Of a stretch of 7,224 nucleotides of DNA, positions 1 through 5,834 are shown in pieces (the first letter of the stretch is position 1; every line of letters begins with the position of its first letter). The stretch is taken from contig CAZNWC010000026.1 of assembly GCA_964577055.1 (NCBI GenBank), positions 1-7,224 on the forward strand, in the 5' to 3' direction. The translations under genes and the position numbers were made by a program. The notes under the pieces were generated by a model, which was not told the DNA's origin, searched no databases, and was given only the letters and a program-made list of their open reading frames with translations. This DNA comes from PNNG01 sp964577055. Its GTDB lineage: Bacteria; Bacteroidota; Bacteroidia; UBA7662.

Positions 1-1163
1 ACATTGTGGCAGGCTACCGCACTGCCGTAGGAAAAGCAACCAAGGGTGGATTCCGATTCACCCGCCCCGACGACCTGGCTGCCGACGTCATCAAACACCT
101 CGTTGCCAGCATCCCACAACTTGACCCCTCGCGGGTCGACGACCTCATCGTAGGCAACGCTGTGCCCGAGGCAGAGCAAGGCATGCAAATGGGCCGTATT
201 ATCTCTCTCCTTTCCTTGCCCATCAATGTACCAGGAATGGTTATCAACCGCTACTGTGGTTCAGGCTTGGAGGCGATTGCCATCGCTTCTACCCGCATAC
301 ACGCGGGCATGGCCGATTGTATCATTGCCGGAGGTACCGAATCAATGAGTTTGGTGCCGGTGATGGGTTGGAAAACAGCTCTCAACTACAAAATCGCTTC
401 AACGCATGGCGATTACTACACCAGCATGGGCCTCACTGCCGAGCAAGTAGCTGGCAAGTACGGTATTGGTCGCGAAGAACAAGATCTATTCGCCTATAAC
501 TCACACCAAAAAGCCATTGCCGCTATCGAATCAGGCAAGTTCAAGGATGAAATCGTGCCTGTGACGGTACAAGAGGTGTATGTAGACGAAAAAATGAAGA
601 AGCGCACCCGTGAATTCGTGGTTGATACCGACGAAGGACCACGCAAAGACACCAACATCGCAGCATTGTCGAAGCTGAAGCCAGTATTTGCCGCTGGTGG
701 AAGTGTTACTGCCGGTAACTCCTCACAAACTTCTGACGGTGCCTCCTTTGTAATGGTGATGTCGGAGAAAATGGTAAACGAGTTAGGTCTCAAGCCCATC
801 GCACGTATGGTAAGCTATGCTACCCAAGGTGTTGATCCGCGCTACATGGGCATTGGTCCGGTTGCAGCCATTCCATTGGCCTTGAAAAAAGCCGGATTAA
901 AGCAAGCTGACATCGACCAAATTGAACTGAACGAAGCTTTTGCAGCACAGTCACTTGCTGTAATCAAGGAACTTGAACTCGATCCCGACCGAATCAACCT
1001 CAACGGTGGTGCCATTGCATTGGGCCACCCATTGGGCTGTTCAGGCGCGAAATTATCGGTGCAACTCTTCAACGAAATGCGCCGCCGCAATCATAAATAC
1101 GGCATGGTAAGCGCCTGTGTAGGCGGTGGCCAAGGCGTAGCAGGTATTTACGAATTATTATAA
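1..1163 (+). CDS. fadA: Acetyl-CoA C-acyltransferase (degradative thiolase, FadA type), 5' end cut by the window
   Basis: Cytoplasmic thiolase that cleaves 3-ketoacyl-CoA with free CoA into acetyl-CoA and a shortened acyl-CoA, the last step of beta-oxidation. The frame is already open at position 3. The GTG at 6 lies inside the usual N-terminal strand (I-V-A-G-Y-R-T-A-V) and is almost certainly an internal valine, so only a few N-terminal residues should be missing. Counting from that valine, the nucleophilic cysteine is Cys84 in NRYCGSG (codon at 255), the NEAFA motif is at 309-313, the catalytic His341 sits in GGAIALGHPLG, and the second active-site Cys371 is in CVGGGQG near the C-terminus. 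About 385 residues matches the family's usual length of roughly 390. An acyl-CoA dehydrogenase gene follows after 11 bases, so a catabolic role is favoured over a biosynthetic acetoacetyl-CoA thiolase. Function is confident; the exact substrate chain length is not visible. Confidence 0.93.
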   Translation, partial: IVAGYRTAVGKATKGGFRFTRPDDLAADVIKHLVASIPQLDPSRVDDLIVGNAVPEAEQGMQMGRIISLLSLPINVPGMVINRYCGSGLEAIAIASTRIHAGMADCIIAGGTESMSLVPVMGWKTALNYKIASTHGDYYTSMGLTAEQVAGKYGIGREEQDLFAYNSHQKAIAAIESGKFKDEIVPVTVQEVYVDEKMKKRTREFVVDTDEGPRKDTNIAALSKLKPVFAAGGSVTAGNSSQTSDGASFVMVMSEKMVNELGLKPIARMVSYATQGVDPRYMGIGPVAAIPLALKKAGLKQADIDQIELNEAFAAQSLAVIKELELDPDRINLNGGAIALGHPLGCSGAKLSVQLFNEMRRRNHKYGMVSACVGGGQGVAGIYELL

Positions 1164-1174
1164 AAGCACTTCAT

Positions 1175-2977
1175 ATGGAAACCAGCACAAAAAAATCATT
1201 GCGCGGCGGCGAGTTCCTGGTAAAGGACAGTCAGGCTGCCGACATCTTCATCCGTGAAGACTTTACAGAAGAACAACTCATGATGTTTGAGGCCACCAAG
1301 GAATTCATGAAGGCCGAAGTACTGCCGCATTTGCAGCGTTTTGAAAAAGGCGATTATGCCTTGGTTGCCGAGCTCATGAAAAAAGCCGGCGAAATGGGCT
1401 TGCTCGGCGTAAGTGTGCCCGAGCAATACGGCGGTATGGGCATGGGTTTCAACACGTCGATGTTGATTTGCGAAGAAATCAGCAGCATGACCGGCTCTTT
1501 GGCGACTGCTTTTGGTGCGCATACAGGTATTGGCACCCTACCCATTCAGTATTACGGCAGCGATGCCATCCGTGAAAAATACTTGAGCAAGGTAGCTAGC
1601 GGCGAATGGATTGCTTGCTACAACCTTACCGAACCAGATGCAGGTTCAGACGCTAATTCAGGCAAAACCAAAGCGGTTCTTACCCCAGATGGAAAGCACT
1701 ATGAAATCACCGGCCAAAAAATCTGGATTTCAAATGCCGGATTCGCAGATGTTTTCATCGTTTTTGCCCGCATTGAAGCCGATAAAAACATCACCGGTTT
1801 TGTGTTCCACAAAGACGAAGTAACAGGCTTGAGCTTGAACGAAGAAGAGCACAAATTGGGCTTGAAGTCCTCATCCACCCGTCAAGTTTTCTACGACAAG
1901 GTGAAAGTACCTGTAGAAAACATGTTGGGTGAACGTGGCGGTGGATTCAAAATCGCCGTGAATGTGCTCAACGCTGGCCGCATTAAATTAGGAGCTGCAG
2001 TTGTAGGCGCTGCTTTCAAAGTAATTGGCTTTGCGGTACAATACGCCAATGAGCGCAAACAGTTCGGCCAAACCATCGGAAGCTTTGGGGCCATTCAGCA
2101 CAAATTGGCAGATATGGCCACTTTGGCTTATGTGTCAGATGCTGCTTTGTACCGTGCTGGCCAAGACATTGAAAGCAACCAACAGCGCCTCAAAGACAAA
2201 GGCCTAAGCGACGCCGAAGCAAAACTCAAGGGTATTGAAGAATATGCGGCAGAATGTGCCATCATCAAGGTACTTTGCTCTGAAGCCATGGCCTTTATAG
2301 CCGATGAAGGTGTGCAGATTTACGGCGGTATGGGCTATTCGGCCGATGCCCCCATGGAAGCCGCATACCGAGATGCGCGAATTAGCCGCATTTACGAAGG
2401 CACCAACGAAATCAACCGCATGTTAACGGTAGATATGTTGCTCCGCAAAGCCCTCAAAGGCGAGCTCGACCTCATTGGCCCAGCCATGAAGGTTGCCCAA
2501 GAACTCATGGAAATCCCGGATTTTGGTGCTGAGGAAGATGAAAGTTACTTGGCTCCTGCCAAAAAGGTACTTAAAGGCTTGAAAAAAGCAACGCTCATGG
2601 TAGCGGGTGCAGCCGTTCAAAAATTCCAAACCAAGTTGGCAGAAGAGCAGGAAATTCTGATGAGTTTGGCCGACATGGCCATTCAAGTGTATGCCTTGGA
2701 ATCGGCTATCCTCAAAACCGAAAAACTAGCAGGTCGTATGGGAGAAGCTGCATGTACTGAGCGGTATGCAATGACCATCAACTTCATGCACCAGGCTGCC
2801 GACAAGTGCAATAGAGCCGGTAAAGAGGCCATTTATGCCTTTGCAGAGGGCGATGAACAACGCATGATGTTGTTGGGCTTGAAGCGTTTTACCAAAGTGC
2901 AACCCGAAAACCTGAAAGCAATCCGTCGCAGCATTGCAGCCAAACTGCTCGAAGAAAATCGTTATCCATTTGCTTAA
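1175..2977 (+). CDS. Acyl-CoA dehydrogenase with C-terminal extension (VLCAD/ACAD9-like architecture)
   Basis: FAD-dependent flavoenzyme that oxidises acyl-CoA to trans-2-enoyl-CoA, the first step of beta-oxidation, passing electrons to an electron-transfer flavoprotein. The N-terminal helical domain covers about residues 30-145. The mid beta-domain carries signature LTEPDAGSD at 151-159 and QKIWISN at 181-187. The C-terminal helical domain contains RKQFGQ (294-299), the second signature QIYGGMGY (381-388) and RIYEGTNEINR (405-415), whose Glu408 is the expected catalytic base. A further helix-rich stretch of about 180 residues (420-600) goes beyond the roughly 380-residue classical enzyme, as in very-long-chain dehydrogenases, where it helps dimerisation or membrane association. 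The start is the ATG 11 bases after the thiolase stop. There is no Shine-Dalgarno sequence, normal for Bacteroidota. It is the last gene of the operon and is followed by a strong terminator. Long-chain preference is inferred from architecture only. Confidence 0.93.
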   Translation: METSTKKSLRGGEFLVKDSQAADIFIREDFTEEQLMMFEATKEFMKAEVLPHLQRFEKGDYALVAELMKKAGEMGLLGVSVPEQYGGMGMGFNTSMLICEEISSMTGSLATAFGAHTGIGTLPIQYYGSDAIREKYLSKVASGEWIACYNLTEPDAGSDANSGKTKAVLTPDGKHYEITGQKIWISNAGFADVFIVFARIEADKNITGFVFHKDEVTGLSLNEEEHKLGLKSSSTRQVFYDKVKVPVENMLGERGGGFKIAVNVLNAGRIKLGAAVVGAAFKVIGFAVQYANERKQFGQTIGSFGAIQHKLADMATLAYVSDAALYRAGQDIESNQQRLKDKGLSDAEAKLKGIEEYAAECAIIKVLCSEAMAFIADEGVQIYGGMGYSADAPMEAAYRDARISRIYEGTNEINRMLTVDMLLRKALKGELDLIGPAMKVAQELMEIPDFGAEEDESYLAPAKKVLKGLKKATLMVAGAAVQKFQTKLAEEQEILMSLADMAIQVYALESAILKTEKLAGRMGEAACTERYAMTINFMHQAADKCNRAGKEAIYAFAEGDEQRMMLLGLKRFTKVQPENLKAIRRSIAAKLLEENRYPFA

Positions 2978-2998
2978 TTGTTTGGCTAACTCCAATGC

Positions 2999-3031
2999 GC
3001 AAAGAGCCTCGAAAGAGGCTCTTTGCTTTTT
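2999..3031 (+). terminator. Rho-independent terminator of the fad operon
   Basis: A perfect 12-bp stem (GCAAAGAGCCTC at 2999-3010 with its exact complement at 3015-3026) closes on a GAAA tetraloop, a stable GNRA type, and runs directly into five Ts (3027-3031). It begins 21 bases after the stop of the acyl-CoA dehydrogenase gene. There is no A-run on the left side, so it should act only on + strand transcripts. Confidence 0.92.
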
Positions 3032-3087
3032 CAGTACCTGCTGCTTTCATCCTACAACTGCCCATCAAAACAGCTGTGTCTACCTTC

Positions 3088-3117
3088 AAAAAATGCGAAT
3101 AATTCCTGGAATTCTCG
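3088..3117 (-). terminator. Probable terminator of the porQ operon (minus strand)
   Basis: Read on the minus strand, starting about 18 bases past the porQ stop, the 22 bases 3117-3096 fold into a hairpin. CGAG pairs with TTCG-side bases (three Watson-Crick pairs plus one G-U), then AATTC pairs with GAATT, with one bulged A and a CAG loop. Two bases later comes a run of six Ts (3093-3088 on the + strand as As). The stem is AT-rich and imperfect, so this is a weaker call than the terminator opposite it, but its position and orientation are right. Confidence 0.45.
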
Positions 3118-3135
3118 AATATCAACCTATTGGGC

Positions 3136-4191
3136 TTACCAATCACCCAAATTGGTGGTGATACTAAAATTGTGAGAAGCACCTGCCAAAGTAAGTGCGC
3201 CACTTCCGTAATCAAAACGAAAACGTTTCACCTGTATCCCAAAACCCCAAGCAAAACCACTGGCACCAAAACGGGTTGGAATCAGTAGTTCACGTCTTCG
3301 TTGGTGATTGTAGCCAAATCGCAAATGAAAATTTTTCGAAAGCAATAACTCTCCATTGAGCACAAGGTGGCGAAAAAATTCATCCACATAAGGATTTCCC
3401 TGTTCAACAGCTTCCTCCCCTTCATTGAGCAGCACTTGACGCCTGTAATAAATATCTGATGGGTCGTTGTAGCGCAAGTTCCAATTGTGTAAGCTGTGAA
3501 ATACTACTCCCCAACGGAATGGCACATATTTCAGTTTATTGGTAAACGCCAATTGAACATCCAAAGGCAATGCGCCCCCACTTCCCTCTGGATAATGACT
3601 GCTCAACACAGCACCAAAATTACGAATCAATAAGGCAGCTGTAATCCGATTGGCAGTGTCAACATACATGCCTGACATATCTATTGCCAAGCCATGCGAC
3701 CGATATGATTCGAGGAAAGACCCTATGTATTTGAGCTGCACACCTGTCCGGAAATAGCGGTTAAATGCTTTACCCCATCCGGCTTGCAGCGCAATTTCAT
3801 TTGCATTAAAAGTTCCTGTCACATTTCCAGCAGGATCTGTCTGATCAAATTGGCCATAGTTGACATAAGATGCCGAAAACCCTAAAGTCCCACGTTTCTC
3901 ATCGAGGTGGTAGGCATAATTGGCTTGACCAAATCCGATATCGCTCACATAGTTAACTGCCGAAAACCCTAGCCTTTGGTGCAGATCGGCACCCAATAAT
4001 GCCGGGTTATAGGCCGCCAGATTTACATCACCGTCGAGCGTAGCAGTTGCCAATCCTCCCAAAGCCGTAATGCGTGCAGGAGGGGTTAAGCGCAAAAAAT
4101 TGTATACAGAAATTCCACCAGCTTGTGCAAACCCGGTCAAAGGGCCGAAAGTCAAGAGTACAAAAATGAACTGAAATACTTTTTGCATCAT
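3136..4191 (-). CDS. porQ: Type IX secretion system outer-membrane protein PorQ
   Basis: PorQ is an outer-membrane beta-barrel of the type IX secretion system. In the studied species it belongs to the attachment (sortase) complex with PorU, PorV and PorZ, which anchors cargo proteins at the cell surface. The 351-residue product opens with a signal peptide (hydrophobic residues 5-22, likely cleavage after AQA at about residue 24). Then comes the PorQ-like start of the mature protein: VYNFLRLTPPARITALGG at 29-46 and DVNLAAYNPALL at 55-66. The rest shows alternating polar/apolar barrel strands, with HLRFGYNHQRRREL (289-302) and a terminal LAGASHNFSITTNLG (335-349), both typical of this family by recollection. 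I chose the ATG at 4191; a second ATG directly follows at 4188, and a TTG at 4194 is less likely. The start overlaps the upstream lipoprotein stop as TGATG, implying translational coupling. A generic FadL/PorV-like barrel is the main alternative. Confidence 0.86.
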   Translation of the reverse strand: MMQKVFQFIFVLLTFGPLTGFAQAGGISVYNFLRLTPPARITALGGLATATLDGDVNLAAYNPALLGADLHQRLGFSAVNYVSDIGFGQANYAYHLDEKRGTLGFSASYVNYGQFDQTDPAGNVTGTFNANEIALQAGWGKAFNRYFRTGVQLKYIGSFLESYRSHGLAIDMSGMYVDTANRITAALLIRNFGAVLSSHYPEGSGGALPLDVQLAFTNKLKYVPFRWGVVFHSLHNWNLRYNDPSDIYYRRQVLLNEGEEAVEQGNPYVDEFFRHLVLNGELLLSKNFHLRFGYNHQRRRELLIPTRFGASGFAWGFGIQVKRFRFDYGSGALTLAGASHNFSITTNLGDW

Positions 4192-4652
4192 CAAGGAGCA
4201 GTAATCACGATGGGTGGAGTGGTAATGGTATTGCTAAAACGGTTCGCCCTGTCGCGGATTTGAATTTCATACCGCACCGTATCGGTCACCAAGCCTGGTC
4301 GACGAAATAAATTCTGCATTTTTAATTCAACCGTTCCTGAAATTTGCTTGCTCTGTCCAGGAGGAGTAACATAGGGCATGCGGTAAGGAAATGTAACATC
4401 TCCAATGGCAGGTGCACCAGTGCGTTTATCAATTACGGTAATATCGTTGGTGGTATCGCCCTCTTCAAGTCCAAGATCACCGTCGCCGTCGGTAAAGCTG
4501 AAAACCAACAATACTGTGTCGATATTTTCACGGGCAATGCGAGGTTCTATCGACTCAAAGACGATAGCCGGTACCTCATCGAACAAACGAATGGGTTGGC
4601 AGCTGATCGCAAACAGCAATAGGAAAGATCCAGCCAAAGTGACTAAGCGCAT
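4191..4652 (-). CDS. Unrecognised small lipoprotein coupled to porQ
   Basis: I do not recognise this 153-residue protein. It begins with a lipoprotein signal: MR, a hydrophobic stretch at 3-15, then AISC with Cys18 as the likely lipidated residue, so it should be anchored in the envelope. The mature part looks beta-rich. It contains VLLVFSFTDGDGDLG (48-62), whose D-x-D-x-D spacing could bind calcium, followed by alternating strands and a final TITTPPIVITAP. This suggests one immunoglobulin-like sandwich; that is inference. An in-frame extension 13 codons further upstream (to 4691) is possible, but it would place a non-signal segment before the hydrophobic stretch and cover the promoter region, so I start at the ATG at 4652. 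The stop shares a base with the porQ ATG (TGATG). The coupling suggests a role near the type IX secretion system or outer membrane, but nothing in the sequence proves it. Confidence 0.8.
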   Translation of the reverse strand: MRLVTLAGSFLLLFAISCQPIRLFDEVPAIVFESIEPRIARENIDTVLLVFSFTDGDGDLGLEEGDTTNDITVIDKRTGAPAIGDVTFPYRMPYVTPPGQSKQISGTVELKMQNLFRRPGLVTDTVRYEIQIRDRANRFSNTITTPPIVITAP

Positions 4653-4655
4653 ATA

Positions 4656-4663
4656 CAAAAATA
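4656..4663 (-). promoter_or_regulatory. Putative -7 element (TATTTTTG) for the lipoprotein-porQ operon
   Basis: On the minus strand TATTTTTG fits the Bacteroidota -7 consensus TAnnTTTG exactly and ends three bases before the ATG at 4652. Transcription would then start at or next to the start codon. A TTTG lies 25 bases further upstream, somewhat too far for a good -33 box. A second candidate, CAACTTTG (4696-4689), has one mismatch and would leave a leader of about 30 bases. Confidence 0.35.
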
Positions 4664-4688
4664 CGCACCAATAACGTAAGTTGGCGAC

Positions 4689-4715
4689 CAAAGTTGTGCT
4701 GGTGCGCTAACTTTG
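4689..4715. repeat. Inverted repeat in the divergent promoter region
   Basis: CAAAGTT (4689-4695) and AACTTTG (4709-4715) are exact complements separated by 13 bases. The right arm forms most of the + strand TAACTTTG element, and the left arm forms a near-match on the minus strand. The symmetry may simply reflect two back-to-back promoter elements, or it may be an operator for a dimeric regulator acting on both directions. Seven-base arms are short enough for chance. Confidence 0.35.
4708..4715 (+). promoter_or_regulatory. Putative -7 element (TAACTTTG) for the LuxE-like gene
   Basis: TAACTTTG matches TAnnTTTG exactly and ends four bases before the ATG at 4720, which would put the transcription start at about the start codon itself, giving a leaderless message. 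The nearest upstream TTG (4681-4683) is 24 bases away, longer than the usual gap of about 20, so the -33 half is weak. The TAA within the element is also an in-frame stop for the LuxE-like gene, which rules out an upstream start. Confidence 0.42.
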
Positions 4716-4719
4716 CCGC

Positions 4720-5751
4720 ATGTTGCAAACTTGGTCACCAGATGCTGCCATCCAGGCGAGCGCCTTCCATGAGCGTTTTGCCCAACTGCATTGGGACGAT
4801 AGCGCTGCAATTGAGTCGTTTACAATGGACTTATTTCGGTGGCAAGCCCAAAATGTGCCGGTTTATGCGGCTTACCTTGGAGCTTTACGCATCAAGCCCG
4901 AAAACATCCAACGTCCGGTTGAAATTCCTGGCCTTCCCTTGTCGTGCTTCAAGACCCATCAGGTGCAGTCATGGGATTTCGCAGCAGCCACTACTTTTAC
5001 GAGCAGTTCAACAACGGGACAAATCCCATCCAAACATGCACTTCCTTCGCTCGCATTTTATGAAAATCACAGTCTGAGCTTGTTTGAATCAGTATATGGC
5101 GCGGTTACCGATTGGGTGATACTGGCACTATTGCCAAGTTATCTTGAGCGTGGGGGTTCTAGTTTGGTGTACATGGTCGATTTCCTTATCCGCAAAGGCG
5201 GTCAAGCCGAAAGCGGATTTTTCATGCATGATTTTGACGCACTGGCCAAGTCCTACGCCAAAGCCAAAGCGGCTGGCAAAAAGGTATTGGTGCTTGGCGT
5301 AAGCTATGCCCTGCTTGATCTATCCTTTTCGAGCACACCCCTGCTTTTGCAATCGGATGATGCATTGATGGAAACGGGTGGCATGAAAGGAAGACGTCGA
5401 GAAATGATCAGGGAAGAACTGCACAACATCTTCAGGGAACAATTTGGGGTAGATCAAGTGCATAGTGAATATGGGATGACTGAACTGTTGTCACAAGCAT
5501 ACGCTACTTCAACAGGTTTGTATGTCCCACCTCGCTGCATGATAGTATACGTTCGCGATGTGAATGATCCATTTTCTGTGTTGCCATCGGGCAAAGCGGG
5601 CGGAATAAACCTGATAGACCTGGCCAATATCGACAGTTGTTCCTTTTTGCAAACCCAAGATTTAGGGCGCATGCATGCGAATGGCCAATTCGAAATAATA
5701 GGCCGATTTGATCACAGTGATGTGCGCGGCTGTAACCTCATGGCCGGTTAA
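4720..5751 (+). CDS. LuxE/PaaK-like acyl-protein synthetase (ANL superfamily), function unassigned
   Basis: A 343-residue cytoplasmic protein of the LuxE acyl-protein synthetase family, related to adenylate-forming enzymes. Members activate an acyl group with ATP and, in LuxE, carry it on a cysteine. Visible motifs: a P-loop-like TSSSTTG (94-100); LALLPSYLERGGSSLVYMVD (135-154); METGGMKGRRREM (217-229); the A5-like HSEYGMTELLSQAY (248-261); and the A7/A8-like TQDLGR (312-317) followed by GRFDHSDVRGCNL (328-340). Cys338, five residues from the end, lies where the acylated cysteine of LuxE would be expected. The separate C-terminal lid domain of full ANL ligases is absent, as is normal for this subfamily. 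The start at 4720 is fixed by an in-frame stop at 4708. No luciferase, reductase or thioesterase genes flank it, so the acyl substrate and acceptor are unknown. The position where the P-loop normally has glycine is Ser97. Confidence 0.87.
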   Translation: MLQTWSPDAAIQASAFHERFAQLHWDDSAAIESFTMDLFRWQAQNVPVYAAYLGALRIKPENIQRPVEIPGLPLSCFKTHQVQSWDFAAATTFTSSSTTGQIPSKHALPSLAFYENHSLSLFESVYGAVTDWVILALLPSYLERGGSSLVYMVDFLIRKGGQAESGFFMHDFDALAKSYAKAKAAGKKVLVLGVSYALLDLSFSSTPLLLQSDDALMETGGMKGRRREMIREELHNIFREQFGVDQVHSEYGMTELLSQAYATSTGLYVPPRCMIVYVRDVNDPFSVLPSGKAGGINLIDLANIDSCSFLQTQDLGRMHANGQFEIIGRFDHSDVRGCNLMAG

Positions 5752-5755
5752 GTCG

Positions 5756-5788
5756 AAAAAAACAGCATAAGAATGCACTGTTTTTTTT
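5756..5788 (+). terminator. Rho-independent terminator after the LuxE-like gene
   Basis: An A-rich arm AAAAAAACAG (5756-5765) pairs with CTGTTTTTTT (5778-5787). Inside, CAT pairs with ATG around an AAGA loop, with two unpaired bases on the 3' side. The hairpin ends in an eight-T run. It starts five bases after the TAA of the LuxE-like gene. The flanking A-run and T-run could make it work in both directions, though no minus-strand gene needs it. Confidence 0.75.
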
Positions 5789-5817
5789 GTTCAAATGCAT
5801 TGTAGTAGGTAGTTTTA
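5786..5817 (+). promoter_or_regulatory. Putative promoter of the GH13 lipoprotein gene
   Basis: TTTG at 5786-5789 and TAGTTTTA at 5810-5817 are separated by 20 bases, the spacing expected for Bacteroidota -33 TTTG and -7 TAnnTTTG boxes. The -7 box differs at its last base (A for G). The implied transcript start would leave a leader of roughly 10-15 bases before the ATG at 5835. The -33 box is part of the preceding terminator's T-run. Confidence 0.38.
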
Positions 5818-5834
5818 GCGCCTCAATCACCGCT

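Noticed and set aside
6..8. GTG as the start codon of the thiolase
   Set aside because: The frame is open before it and the preceding isoleucine codon continues the conserved N-terminal strand of thiolases, so the gene is simply cut by the window edge.
1196..1522. Minus-strand open frame opposite the acyl-CoA dehydrogenase
   Set aside because: It is rich in His and Phe, as expected from the complement of codon-biased coding sequence, and has no recognisable motif.
4192..4194. TTG as the start of porQ
   Set aside because: Two ATG codons follow at once, and the first forms a typical TGATG coupling with the upstream stop.
4344..4674. Plus-strand open frames opposite the small lipoprotein gene
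   Set aside because: They show no recognisable domain or signal, overlap each other in different frames, and oppose a gene with a lipoprotein signal and operon coupling.
4653..4691. Upstream start that adds 13 residues to the small lipoprotein
   Set aside because: It would put a non-signal segment before the lipoprotein signal and overlap the promoter-like element; the ATG at 4652 gives a proper signal peptide.
4694..5077. Plus-strand open frame of 127 codons overlapping the LuxE-like gene start
   Set aside because: It is a different-frame shadow; the LuxE-like frame carries conserved motifs over its full length.
4720..5751. A bioluminescence locus suggested by the LuxE-like gene
   Set aside because: No luxA, luxB, luxC or luxD homologue is in the window, and orphan LuxE-like genes are common in Bacteroidota without light production.
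5787..5834. Sixteen-residue N-terminal extension of the GH13 protein from a TTG in the terminator
   Set aside because: The frame would begin within the terminator T-run; the internal ATG gives a clean lipoprotein signal ending at Cys17.
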